Assembly: GCA_947564305.1 (NCBI GenBank)
Contig: CANOBT010000002.1
Location: 44,864-108,863, forward strand
From: an uncultured Lachnospiraceae bacterium
GTDB taxonomy: Bacteria; Bacillota_A; Clostridia; Lachnospirales; Lachnospiraceae
Reading direction: 5' to 3'
DNA length: 64,000 nucleotides
The notes below the pieces were generated by a model. That model had not been told where the DNA came from. It saw only the letters and a program-made list of their open reading frames with translations, and made no database searches. This document shows, piece by piece, positions 44,095 to 54,325 of the stretch. Within the stretch, counting starts at the first letter, position 1; each line of letters begins with the position of its first letter. A program made the position numbers and the translations under genes.

Positions 44095-45702
44095 TTAAAG
44101 CACTTCAATTTTACAAAAATGTTTTTTGCTTTTTTTCATGTAACTGATTCCGACTGCCAAAATTTTCCCGGTATATTTTAAGCTTTCTCCAATCTTTCCT
44201 TTAAAACGCAGGGCATATTTTTTGGCTTTTATCTGTTCAATTGCATCTTCTGGAGAACTGTCTACTTTTAGTTCAAGAATGAGAGCGTCTGCGCTTCGGC
44301 GTTCCGGATAAAAAATGAAATCAACATATCCTTCCCCGGCTTTATCCTCGCGTTCAATACGATATTTATCTCTTGCGGCTAAATAAACAAGATTCACTAC
44401 GGCAGATAATTCGGTCTCATTATTATAGGTGAGAATAGGAGATTCTGTGTTGTGTACAAATTCCAGGATTTCTGACATCGTATCGGTATCATGAGTCAGA
44501 GTGGCTGTCAGCATTTTTTCGGATTCTCTGGCTAAGCGGTAAACATATCCAAGACTTTCCGTTGAAAGTAATAATTGATTAAATTGATCCATCAATTCTT
44601 TGTTAGGAATAAATACCTCCCCGTCTTCATAGGTCAAAAGTCCGTAAATGACCATTGCAGAATAGATTTGTTCTTTCGTATTTAACTCTTTTGCTGTCGC
44701 AGCATATTCCTGCATTTTGGCTTCTACACGTTCACCGGAAATCATCAGGACCAAATCTTCTCGAATATCAGAAACATTATCTTTTATATAATAAAAGATT
44801 TCGTCGTATGGACCTGAACTTGTCCAGTAATTTCTTAATTGATTATTTGTTAATGCACATACGATGGAGCGGGGATTATAAATTTGCTGTCCGCCGGCCG
44901 TATGATAACCATCGTACCAGAGGCACAAATCTTCGCGAGTAATCTTCGCATTACGGACCGCGTGTTGGTAAGTGGTATAAAGTGTATCCACTTCCGAATC
45001 TAAAAAACCAAAGTATTCACTGAAGCGTTCTGACGTAGCAATATCATACTCAAGAAACATATTTAGTTCTGACCCGCTGGAATACTTTGCGATTGGAAGG
45101 ACTCCGGTCATATAGGCAAATTCTACATAAACTTGACCTTTTAACAAATTTTTTAGAAAGTCAAGATATTTTATCCGGTCAGCAGGAGTAATAAATGATT
45201 TATGGAAGATAGCATCCCACTCATCTATGATAAAAATAAATTTGTCATTTGTATGTTGAAAAATATTCAAAAGATTATCCCAGACAGTGTCTGCTATATC
45301 AATATGAATTTGCGGATAGGCTTCTTTTAAATCACGGTTCAGGCCATTCTGGATTCGGTCAATATATATAGTATAGTGTTCGCAGTCTCTTGGCATTCGG
45401 CTGCAATCAATAAAAAATACATTGTGTCTATTCAAATGCTCCGTATATCTTTGATTTTGTAAAATTGACAGATTATGAAACAAGTCACCTGCATCCGCTG
45501 CTTTGCCTAAAAAAGAACCAATCATGTTAGCCATAACACTTTTTCCAAAACGACGAGGCCTTGTAATGCAATAAAAGCGGTCTTCTGTACCAAATGCAGG
45601 AATCAGTTCACCAATCAATTCTGATTTATCCACAAAATAAGTTCCCGCATTGGTTGCTTTATAGGCCTCAAAAGGAGCAAGACTGTTTAAAAACATTCCC
45701 AT
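44095..45702 (-). CDS. AAA-ATPase-like protein with PD-(D/E)XK nuclease domain
   Basis: 535 residues. Walker A-like 'RPRRFGKSVMANM' and Walker B 'IFIIDEWDAIF' define the N-terminal AAA-ATPase-like domain (PF09820 type). The C-terminal PD-(D/E)XK nuclease-like domain has 'GYVDFIFYP' and 'ALILELKVD' (PF08011 type). This two-domain architecture is highly expanded in gut Firmicutes and Bacteroidetes and is often linked to genome plasticity; no function is proven. Start ATG 45702 follows AGGAGG on the minus strand. It lies inside the uvrX/yolD intervening segment. Confidence 0.9.
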   Translation of the reverse strand: MGMFLNSLAPFEAYKATNAGTYFVDKSELIGELIPAFGTEDRFYCITRPRRFGKSVMANMIGSFLGKAADAGDLFHNLSILQNQRYTEHLNRHNVFFIDCSRMPRDCEHYTIYIDRIQNGLNRDLKEAYPQIHIDIADTVWDNLLNIFQHTNDKFIFIIDEWDAIFHKSFITPADRIKYLDFLKNLLKGQVYVEFAYMTGVLPIAKYSSGSELNMFLEYDIATSERFSEYFGFLDSEVDTLYTTYQHAVRNAKITREDLCLWYDGYHTAGGQQIYNPRSIVCALTNNQLRNYWTSSGPYDEIFYYIKDNVSDIREDLVLMISGERVEAKMQEYAATAKELNTKEQIYSAMVIYGLLTYEDGEVFIPNKELMDQFNQLLLSTESLGYVYRLARESEKMLTATLTHDTDTMSEILEFVHNTESPILTYNNETELSAVVNLVYLAARDKYRIEREDKAGEGYVDFIFYPERRSADALILELKVDSSPEDAIEQIKAKKYALRFKGKIGESLKYTGKILAVGISYMKKSKKHFCKIEVL

Positions 45703-45837
45703 AGCCGCATACCTCCTTCCGGTGTTTTTTACTTTCTGCTTTCCATCGCTCTATGAATAGTATAACATTTTGAGAAAGACAAATCAATTAATGTGTCATA
45801 TTTCGAATTCTTGCCTGTCAGAACAATGAATGATATA

Positions 45838-45910
45838 ATAAATGTCACCAAACCGAAGGTTTGATGACCTGCGTGCGCATCAGCGCACTTCCGCATAATA
45901 AATGTCACTG
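45838..45910 (-). repeat. Inverted copy of the dispersed palindromic repeat
   Basis: On the minus strand this reads GTGACATTTATTATGCGGAA, then the TGCGCTGATGCGCA palindrome, AGGTCATCAAACC-TTC-GGTTTGGTGAC and ATTTATTAT. It shares the connector and hairpin order of the array at 29921-30076. It lies immediately left of the right-hand 22-bp direct repeat. Confidence 0.75.
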
Positions 45911-45924
45911 GAAAAGGAGACGAC

Positions 45925-45946
45925 CCGGCAGATTGGAGGACATAAA
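45925..45946 (+). repeat. 22-bp direct repeat, right copy (before yolD)
   Basis: Identical to 42722-42743. In the uvrX frame it reads R-Q-I-G-G-H-K, and the next codons are ACA-TGA, with the TGA overlapping the yolD ATG (ATGA). This is what an intact uvrX-yolD junction would look like, so it is a remnant of a uvrX 3' end. Confidence 0.9.
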
Positions 45947-45948
45947 AC

Positions 45949-46413
45949 ATGAATTGGAATATGCGTATCAATAAAGACTATCGTGAAGATGAACACCGGT
46001 ATGATGACATCATCCATCTTCCACATCATGTATCCACCGCTCATCCGCCCATGCCTGTCCGGGACCGGGCAGCTCAGTTCGCACCTTTTGCGGCCTTGAC
46101 AGGTCATGGTGCGGCAATCAAGGAAACCGCCAGATTGACGGAAGAACGGATAGAGTTGGATGAAAGCTGCAAGATGGTCATTGACGGGAAACTGCAGATC
46201 ATAAAGGAAAATCTGGCTTCCAGGCCGGCAATTATGGTGACATATTTCAAACCGGATATGAAAAAGCAGGGCGGTGCTTATGTCACCAGGCAGGGAAGCG
46301 TGAAGAAAATAGATGAGTATGCCCGTTTGCTGATTATGAGTGACGGAGAAAAAATACCCTTGGAAGAGATTGTGGGAATCGAAGAGGAGGAAGAGACCAT
46401 TGAACCAAAATGA
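45949..46413 (+). CDS. yolD: YolD-like protein
   Basis: 154 residues. 'MPVRDRAAQFAPFAALTGHGAAIKETARLTEE' is the YolD signature, followed by a beta-rich C-terminal domain ('GGAYVTRQGSVKKIDEYARLLIMSDGEKIPLEEIVGI'). YolD proteins are the small partners of UvrX-type polymerases in Firmicutes, by analogy with UmuD-UmuC. Start ATG 45949 has GGAGGA upstream within the repeat. Its 3' end overlaps the uvrA2 start by 14 nt, so the pair is coupled. Confidence 0.9.
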   Translation: MNWNMRINKDYREDEHRYDDIIHLPHHVSTAHPPMPVRDRAAQFAPFAALTGHGAAIKETARLTEERIELDESCKMVIDGKLQIIKENLASRPAIMVTYFKPDMKKQGGAYVTRQGSVKKIDEYARLLIMSDGEKIPLEEIVGIEEEEETIEPK

Positions 46414-48916
46414 GAATACATCCCCCACGCATATCAAAGTGCGCGGGGCCAGGGTACATAATCTGAAAAATGTGAATGTGGATATTCCACTAAACCGGAT
46501 TGTAGGAATCGCAGGCGTATCTGGTTCCGGGAAATCATCCCTTGCCTTGGGAATCCTGTATGCAGAGGGTTCCAGACGGTATCTGGAAGCGCTCTCCACC
46601 TATACAAGAAGACGTATGACGCAGGCAGAAAAAGCGCAGGTGGATGAAGTGCTGTACGTTCCTGCCGCCCTTGCGCTTCGGCAGCGGCCCGGTGTTCCTG
46701 GTATACGCAGTACTTTTGGGACAGGGACGGAGCTTTTGAACAGCCTGCGGCTTATGTATTCCAGGCTTGCCGAACACCGCTGCCCGAACGGGCATTATGT
46801 AAAACCGTCTCTGAATGTGGCAGCGGATCAGGCCCTTGTCTGTCCTGAGTGCGGTGAGCGCTTTTTTGCGCCCGGGGCAGAGGAACTGGCATTCAACAGT
46901 CAGGGCGCCTGCCGCCGATGTGATGGGACAGGAATCGTTCGGACCGTGGATGAATCGACGCTTGTGCCGGATGAATCCCTTTCCATTGATGAGGGCGCCG
47001 TTGCGCCGTGGCAGACTTTGATGTGGTCACTTATGAAAGATATTGCCCGTGAAATGGGCGTTCGGACAGATGTGCCCTTTCGTGATTTGACAGAAAAAGA
47101 GAGGGATATTGTATTTCATGGGCCGGCGGTCAAGAAAAATATCATTTACCAGAATAAGACCAGCGGTGCGGCCGGAGATATGGATTTTACTTATTTCAAT
47201 GCAACCTATACCGTGGAAAATGCATTGTCCAAGGTAAAAGATGAAAAAGGGATGAAGCGGGTGGCCAAGTTCCTGCGGCAAGGTATCTGCCCGGATTGCG
47301 GGGGCACCAGGCTTTCCGAGGAGGCGCGCGCTCCCAGACTTCGCGGTATTTCTCTGGCAGAGGCCTGTACGATGACTCTCTCGGAGCTTTCGGTATGGGT
47401 CGAAGGCGTACCGGATTCTCTGCCAGAGGAAATGCGGTCTATGGCAGAGAGTATCTGCGGCTCTTTTGGGAGTGCGGCGAAACGGCTGATGGATCTGGGG
47501 CTTTCTTATCTGACACTGGACCGTGCCGCATCCACGCTATCCACAGGAGAGCGGCAGAGGATGCAGCTTGCAAGGGCGGTCAGAAATCGGACCACCGGTG
47601 TGTTGTATGTACTCGATGAGCCGTCTATCGGCCTGCATCCTTCCAATATAGAAGGGCTGACAGGTGTGATGCACGACCTGCTAAAGGACGGGAATACGGT
47701 GATTTTGGTGGACCATGATACACAGGTGTTATCGGAAGCTGACTGGCTGATAGAGCTGGGACCTGAGGCCGGCGGGGGAGGAGGCACAGTGATTGCACAG
47801 GGAAATCTTCAGGATGTAGAGAATAATCCTAATTCCCGCATAGGCGGGTTTCTTACAGGAAAGAAAGGAATCCAGGTTAGAAATACAATTTCTTCGGAGC
47901 GGATGTTTGAATTGGGGACGATTCATCTGTCCACATCTGAGATTCACACCGTACAGCCGTTGGAGGTGGACATCCCAAAAGGACGGCTGGTTGCTGTGAC
48001 AGGAGTTTCTGGTTCCGGGAAGACCACATTGATTTTGGAAAGTCTGATTCCCGCTTTGGATGCTTTGATAAAAGGAGAAAAACTTCCAAAACATGTGCGT
48101 ACTGTTTCGGCGGAAGATATCCGGCAGGTGAAGCTGATTGATGCGACTCCGATAGGAGTAAATATCCGCTCCACAGTGGCAACCTATGCGGACGTACATG
48201 ATGAACTGCGAAAAGTCTATGCCAGGACACCGGACGCAAAGGAAAGAGGATATAAGGCAGGCGATTTTTCATATAACACAGGAAGGCTTAGATGTCCGGT
48301 CTGTGACGGCACGGGCTCTATCAGCCTTGACGTACAGTTTTTGCCGGATGTGGAGATTGCCTGCCCCGATTGCAGGGGTTCACGGTATGCGAGGGAAGCG
48401 GGACTGATACGGCGAATCCCGAAGAAGAATGACGGCACCTATACGCTTCCCGAACTTATGGATATGAGTATTGATGAGGCGCTAAAGGCTTGCGCAGACC
48501 TTCCCAAGGTGGAACGGAGGCTGCGGGTACTGCATGACCTTGGGCTCGGATACCTGACACTTGGGGAGCAGACGCCAAGCCTGTCAGGAGGGGAGGCACA
48601 GAGGCTGAAGCTGGCAAGCGAGATGGGAAAAGGGCAGTCAGACTCAGTATTTGTCTTTGATGAACCGACCATCGGTCTGCATCCTCTGGATGTGGAGACG
48701 CTCTTGCAGGTATTCCAGAGGCTGATTGAAAATGGAGCGACCGTAATCGTGATAGAGCATGATCTGGATGTCATCCGCAATGCCGATTATGTGATTGATA
48801 TGGGACCGGGAGGCGGCATTCATGGAGGCAGGATTATTGCAAAAGGTACGCCGCAGGAAATCAGCAGGGATCAGAACAGTGTGACTGGAAAATATTTGTT
48901 CCGGGAAAGAGGTTGA
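46400..48916 (+). CDS. UvrA-family ABC protein, UvrA2 (class II) type
   Basis: 838 residues with two ABC ATPase modules. Walker A motifs are 'GVSGSGKSS' (K45) and 'GVSGSGKTT' (K541); signature motifs are 'LSTGERQRMQLARA' and 'LSGGEAQRLKLASE'. Zinc-binding CxxC pairs are present ('CPECGERFFAPG', 'CRRCDGTG', 'CPVCDGTG', 'CPDCRGSRY'). It is about 100 residues shorter than housekeeping UvrA, as in UvrA2 proteins that lack the UvrB-binding insert. The start is placed at TTG 46400, after GAGGAGGAAGAG and inside yolD. Roles in damage tolerance or antibiotic resistance are known for class II members; here the former fits. Confidence 0.9.
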   Translation: MNQNENTSPTHIKVRGARVHNLKNVNVDIPLNRIVGIAGVSGSGKSSLALGILYAEGSRRYLEALSTYTRRRMTQAEKAQVDEVLYVPAALALRQRPGVPGIRSTFGTGTELLNSLRLMYSRLAEHRCPNGHYVKPSLNVAADQALVCPECGERFFAPGAEELAFNSQGACRRCDGTGIVRTVDESTLVPDESLSIDEGAVAPWQTLMWSLMKDIAREMGVRTDVPFRDLTEKERDIVFHGPAVKKNIIYQNKTSGAAGDMDFTYFNATYTVENALSKVKDEKGMKRVAKFLRQGICPDCGGTRLSEEARAPRLRGISLAEACTMTLSELSVWVEGVPDSLPEEMRSMAESICGSFGSAAKRLMDLGLSYLTLDRAASTLSTGERQRMQLARAVRNRTTGVLYVLDEPSIGLHPSNIEGLTGVMHDLLKDGNTVILVDHDTQVLSEADWLIELGPEAGGGGGTVIAQGNLQDVENNPNSRIGGFLTGKKGIQVRNTISSERMFELGTIHLSTSEIHTVQPLEVDIPKGRLVAVTGVSGSGKTTLILESLIPALDALIKGEKLPKHVRTVSAEDIRQVKLIDATPIGVNIRSTVATYADVHDELRKVYARTPDAKERGYKAGDFSYNTGRLRCPVCDGTGSISLDVQFLPDVEIACPDCRGSRYAREAGLIRRIPKKNDGTYTLPELMDMSIDEALKACADLPKVERRLRVLHDLGLGYLTLGEQTPSLSGGEAQRLKLASEMGKGQSDSVFVFDEPTIGLHPLDVETLLQVFQRLIENGATVIVIEHDLDVIRNADYVIDMGPGGGIHGGRIIAKGTPQEISRDQNSVTGKYLFRERG

Positions 48917-48917
48917 G

Positions 48918-49655
48918 ATGTTTACAGTAGATAAGATTCAAGGACTAAATGAATTGGAATTGTCAGTATATGAATATGTGATTCAGCATAAAGCAGTAAT
49001 CCCCTACATGCGTATTAGAGAACTGGCGGCGGAAGCGCATGTGTCCACCACCACGATACTGCGGTTCTGTAAAAAGATGGGCTGTGACGGCTATAACGAA
49101 TTCAAATACAAGCTGAAAGAATCCATGGGTCAGAAGTCGATTCAACAGCTTCCGGAAGATATCGCGGAAATGAGGGCTTTTTTCGAACGGGTAGAAAACA
49201 CAGGATTTCAAGAGAAACTCGAGAAGGCTGCATCCATGATCGTGAGGGCGGACCGTGTGATCATGGTAGGCATTGGAAACTCCGGCTACATTGGAGAATA
49301 TGCAGCCAGATATTTTACGAATCTGGGGAAATTCAGCCTTTACATCACAGACGCATTTTACCCAATCAACATGGTAGATGCCGATTATACGGTGGCAATC
49401 GTTCTTTCCGTTTCCGGTGAGCCGGTGCAGGTTGTAAACAGCATACAGGGATTTAAAAAAGCGGGCTGCAATGTGATTACGATTACGAACAATGAACAGT
49501 CCACGGCGGCACAGTTGGCCGACCTGAATATTTCTTATTATATCAGTCAGCGCCGGGGTGAACTGATGGTAGACTATACCTCCCAGGTACCGGCTGTTTA
49601 TCTGGTAGAATGTTTGGCAAAGAGGGTAAGGAACCGGCTGACAGAGAATAAATAG
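48918..49655 (+). CDS. MurR/RpiR-family transcriptional regulator
   Basis: 245 residues. The N-terminal RpiR HTH ('LNELELSVYEYVIQHKAVIPYMRIRELAAEAHVSTTTILRFCKKMG') is followed by a C-terminal SIS sugar-phosphate-binding domain ('VIMVGIGNSGYIGEYAARYF', 'VLSVSGEPVQVV'). It starts one base after the uvrA2 stop, with AAAGAGG upstream. By position it most likely controls the PTS operon that begins 150 bp downstream, with 6-phospho-beta-glucosides as a plausible effector (inference). Confidence 0.92.
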   Translation: MFTVDKIQGLNELELSVYEYVIQHKAVIPYMRIRELAAEAHVSTTTILRFCKKMGCDGYNEFKYKLKESMGQKSIQQLPEDIAEMRAFFERVENTGFQEKLEKAASMIVRADRVIMVGIGNSGYIGEYAARYFTNLGKFSLYITDAFYPINMVDADYTVAIVLSVSGEPVQVVNSIQGFKKAGCNVITITNNEQSTAAQLADLNISYYISQRRGELMVDYTSQVPAVYLVECLAKRVRNRLTENK

Positions 49656-49667
49656 GAAGATAAATTG

Positions 49668-49725
49668 CAAAAAACAGGGTGTTTTTTTGAAGTAACAAAT
49701 TCCAAAAAAGCACACCTGTTTTTTT
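49668..49725 (+). terminator. Terminator between RpiR and PTS genes
   Basis: Imperfect long stem: AAAAAACAGG...GTTTTTTT pairs with AAAAAAGCACACCTGTTTTTTT. T tracts exist on both sides. Confidence 0.65.
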
Positions 49726-49807
49726 ACGCCTTCAAAGACTGGATTTTTGTAGAACCCGTATTTATAATATCCTCAAAACACAGAAAGATTTAAGGAGGAA
49801 AAGAGAA

Positions 49808-51751
49808 ATGGCACCTGTTCGTGATTATGCGAAACTTGCAAAAGATATTGTCGAATTAGTCGGTGAAGACAATATCACCAGTGCTGCGCACTGTGCGACC
49901 AGACTTCGTCTGGTACTGAAAAAATCTCCTTCCGAGGAGGTTACCAAACAGATTACAGAGAAACCGGCGGTAATCCAGGTCGTGGAAAACGGAGGTCAGT
50001 ATCAGATTGTAATCGGTATGCATGCGAAAGATGTATATGAGGAACTGACCAAGATTATCAAACTGGATGAGAGCGCGGCGGACATGGGAGGAAGTAATCA
50101 GAGCCTGGTCAGCAGGATTATTGCGACCATGTCAGCGGTATTTGCACCCTTTGTATATATCCTGGCTGCAGCCGGTTTGATTCAGGGCTGTCTGATTATT
50201 ATCAATCTGATTGCTCCATCATTTGCAGAGACTGGAACTTATTCCGTACTCAGTTTTATTTCCTGGTCTCCATTCACGTTCCTGCCGGTATTTATCGCAG
50301 TTACGGCATCCAAGCATTTTAAATGTAACACCTTTATTGCGGTTGCCTGCTGCTGTGCACTGGTAAATCCCGATTGGGCATCTATGGCAGCGCAGATTGC
50401 AGAGGGTGAAAATATTAAATTCCTGCTCTTCAATCTGTCTCAGACAACCTATACATCCACTGTACTGCCGCCGCTGTTCCTGGTACTGGTACTGGCGATG
50501 CTGGAACGGTTCCTGGAAAAGCATCTTCCGGATGTGACAAAGGCAATCCTGGTTCCATTCTTGTGCATGATTATTATGGTACCGGCTACGCTTTTAATCA
50601 TTGGACCTATCTCCGATATCGTGGCGAACGGAATTGCCGTAGGTTATAATACACTGTACAATACAGTTCCTGCTGTTGCGGCAGCTTTAATCGGAGGTTT
50701 CTGGGAGGTCGCAGTTATTTTCGGTGTGCATTGGGGCGTGACGCCGATGGTTATGGCGAATTTTGCCAACTATGGATGCGATTCCTTCCAGGCAGTACAG
50801 ACATGTGCGGTTGTCGCACAGGCAGCGGCATGTTTTGGAGTTTTCATCAAATCCCGGAATAAAGAGATGAAAAATGTAGCATTTTCCTCTGGAATTACCG
50901 GCATTTTTGGAATCACAGAGCCGGCGATTTACGGTGTTACTCTTCGTCTGAAAAAACCATTTATTGCAGGATGTATTTCCGGCGCTGTGGGCGCATTGAT
51001 CGTTTCATTTTTCGATGCAAGGAATTATGTGTATGCAGGTCTTCCGGGAATCCTGACTACAGTAAATGCGATCAGCAGTGAGAATTCCATGTCCTTCCCA
51101 GGAATGATGATTGGCTGTGCGGTTGCTGCGTTCGGTGCAATCCTTCTGGTACAGTTTCTTGGATTTGACGACCCGGTAGAGGCGAAGGAAACAGCAAGCT
51201 CCACTGAGACACCTGCACCAAAGACCAAGGTATCAGAAGATTCCGCCGTATCTGTAAATACTGCGGCAGCTCTGGCATCCGATTCAGTGAAAGCAAAAGA
51301 ATCGGTAATCTATGCACCTATGAACGGAACGGTAAAAGCATTGGAAGATGTAGATGACCCGGTATTCTCATCCGGCGGAATGGGACAGGGGGCAGCCATC
51401 ATTCCGGAGGAAGGAAAACTTTATGCTCCTTTCGATGGAACGGTAAGCATGGTATTTGAAACGCTTCATGCCGTAGGCCTGGAAAATGAGGCGGGCGTGG
51501 AGATGCTGATTCACATTGGATTGGATACGGTGAAACTGAACGGAAAACATTTTACTGCAAAGGTAAATTCAGGAGATACCGTGAAAAAGGGCGATTTGTT
51601 GATTGAGTTTGATAAAGACGCTATTGCGAAGGAATACAGCATGGACACCCCGGTGATCATTACCAATTCTGATGATTTTGATATACTTGAGGTTGTGGCT
51701 GCAGCAGGTCCTGTAAAAGCAGGAGACGCGCTGTTGAAAGTGAAGGCCTGA
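49808..51751 (+). CDS. Beta-glucoside PTS permease, EIIBCA
   Basis: 647 residues with the BglF domain order. IIB (1-90) has active-site C29 in 'HCATRLRL'; IIC (~105-460) has about ten TM segments and 'GITEPAIYGVTLRL'; IIA (~495-647) has H569 in 'LIHIGLDTVKLNGKHF'. It takes up and phosphorylates beta-glucosides such as cellobiose, salicin or arbutin. Shine-Dalgarno TTAAGGAGG precedes ATG 49808. It is followed by a 6-phospho-beta-glucosidase, HPr, pyrophosphatase and enzyme I genes. No LicT/RAT antiterminator site was recognised upstream. Confidence 0.95.
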   Translation: MAPVRDYAKLAKDIVELVGEDNITSAAHCATRLRLVLKKSPSEEVTKQITEKPAVIQVVENGGQYQIVIGMHAKDVYEELTKIIKLDESAADMGGSNQSLVSRIIATMSAVFAPFVYILAAAGLIQGCLIIINLIAPSFAETGTYSVLSFISWSPFTFLPVFIAVTASKHFKCNTFIAVACCCALVNPDWASMAAQIAEGENIKFLLFNLSQTTYTSTVLPPLFLVLVLAMLERFLEKHLPDVTKAILVPFLCMIIMVPATLLIIGPISDIVANGIAVGYNTLYNTVPAVAAALIGGFWEVAVIFGVHWGVTPMVMANFANYGCDSFQAVQTCAVVAQAAACFGVFIKSRNKEMKNVAFSSGITGIFGITEPAIYGVTLRLKKPFIAGCISGAVGALIVSFFDARNYVYAGLPGILTTVNAISSENSMSFPGMMIGCAVAAFGAILLVQFLGFDDPVEAKETASSTETPAPKTKVSEDSAVSVNTAAALASDSVKAKESVIYAPMNGTVKALEDVDDPVFSSGGMGQGAAIIPEEGKLYAPFDGTVSMVFETLHAVGLENEAGVEMLIHIGLDTVKLNGKHFTAKVNSGDTVKKGDLLIEFDKDAIAKEYSMDTPVIITNSDDFDILEVVAAAGPVKAGDALLKVKA

Positions 51752-51819
51752 GCGGGAAACAGAGTTCAGGACTGAAAGCAAAGACCGGTGCAGAAAATAA
51801 ATTTTTATGTAAATAAAGT

Positions 51820-51860
51820 GTTACTGTTCACGGTGCCGTGCACTCCGCTGCACGGCATCC
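51820..51860 (+). repeat. Hairpin element with GTTACTGTTCA motif
   Basis: GTTACTGTTCAC is followed by an 8-bp stem GCCGTGCA / TGCACGGC with a CTCCGC loop, between the permease and glucosidase genes. There is no T tract. The GTTACTGTTCA word recurs at 63946 and, as GTTACGGTTCAC, at 34231. Confidence 0.55.
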
Positions 51861-51870
51861 GAGCCAATAA

Positions 51871-53334
<1,464 letters not shown>

Positions 53335-53373
53335 AAAATAAAAATAAAACAGCAAAGAAAGGAGAAACAAGTT

Positions 53374-53631
53374 ATGAAACAGTTCAATTACACAATTACA
53401 GACGAGGTAGGTATCCATGCAAGGCCGGCAGGAGTTTTGGTAAAGGAAGCAAAAAAATATGCCAGCAAGATTACCATTACAAAAGACGGAAAATCAGCAG
53501 AGGCTACCAAGTTGATGGCAATCATGAGCCTGGGCGTGAAAAAGAATGATACCGTTGAGGTTGCCGTAGAAGGTGCGGATGAAGATACGGCATTCGAGGC
53601 AGTAAAGACATTTTTTGAAGAAAACCTGTAA
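53374..53631 (+). CDS. HPr-family phosphocarrier protein lacking Ser46
   Basis: 85 residues. The catalytic His is H15 in 'GIHARPAG'. At the position of the regulatory Ser46 the sequence has K46 ('EATKLMAIMSLG' against the usual 'NAKSIMGVMSLG'), so HPr kinase cannot phosphorylate it there. It should carry phosphate between enzyme I and EIIA but not serve as the CcpA corepressor. Strong Shine-Dalgarno AAAGGAG. It lies between the glucosidase and pyrophosphatase genes. Confidence 0.93.
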   Translation: MKQFNYTITDEVGIHARPAGVLVKEAKKYASKITITKDGKSAEATKLMAIMSLGVKKNDTVEVAVEGADEDTAFEAVKTFFEENL

Positions 53632-53745
53632 AAAGTGTAATATCAAAAACAGAAATCAATGTATGCGGTCAGATAAATTTCTGGCCGCAATTTATACATA
53701 GTTATGCAGTGTAAGGTAGTGTATAAAAAATGTGGCAAGCAGGCA

Positions 53746-53771
53746 AATCTGCAGAGCAGATTGGTTACAAA
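53746..53771 (+). repeat. AATCTGCAGAGCAGATT element, copy 1
   Basis: A 17-bp hairpin AATCTGC-AGA-GCAGATT followed by GGTTACAAAT, just upstream of the pyrophosphatase Shine-Dalgarno. The near-identical 26-bp sequence recurs at 56081-56106 upstream of the DMT transporter. Confidence 0.8.
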
Positions 53772-53784
53772 TAGGAGAAGCGAA

Positions 53785-54321
53785 ATGAATATTTGGCATG
53801 ATATAAGTGAAGACAGGATTTTCCCGACAGATTTTGTTTCTGTGATTGAAATTTCCAAGGGAAGCAACAAAAAATATGAATTGGATAAAGAGACAGGGAT
53901 GCTGTCTCTGGACAGGATTTTGTTTACAGCAACACATTACCCGATGAATTATGGATTTATTCCAAGAACCTACGGAGATGATAAAGACCCGTTGGATGTA
54001 TTGGTGCTCTGTTCAGAACCGATCGAACCTATGACACTTGTAAGAAGCTATCCGATTGGGGTCATGCGGATGGAGGACGGCGGAATGGGGGATGAGAAGA
54101 TTATCGCCATCCCTTATGGTGACCCAACCTATATGGGGTATACCGATATCAAAGAGCTGCCGGAACATATTTTTGAAGAGCTGAAACATTTCTTTTCTAT
54201 CTATAAGCATCTGGAAGGAAAGAATACGACGGTCAATGCTTTTGGCGGTCCCATTGAGGCTGTGGATGTAATTGAGAGATGTATGGAGAATTACAAGAAA
54301 AAATTTGTAAAGGATGAGTAG
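53785..54321 (+). CDS. ppa: Family I inorganic pyrophosphatase
   Basis: 178 residues. 'KGSNKKYELDKETGMLSLDRIL', 'YPMNYGFIPRTYGDDKDPLDVLVL' (metal-binding Asp cluster) and 'HFFSIYKHLEGK' are the soluble family I signatures. It hydrolyses pyrophosphate to phosphate. The frame is open from 53704, but ATG 53785 is preferred: the Shine-Dalgarno AGGAGAAG is adjacent and the upstream part is a repeat. It lies between HPr and enzyme I genes; the ptsI start region overlaps or abuts its stop. Confidence 0.93.
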   Translation: MNIWHDISEDRIFPTDFVSVIEISKGSNKKYELDKETGMLSLDRILFTATHYPMNYGFIPRTYGDDKDPLDVLVLCSEPIEPMTLVRSYPIGVMRMEDGGMGDEKIIAIPYGDPTYMGYTDIKELPEHIFEELKHFFSIYKHLEGKNTTVNAFGGPIEAVDVIERCMENYKKKFVKDE

Positions 54322-54325
54322 GAGT

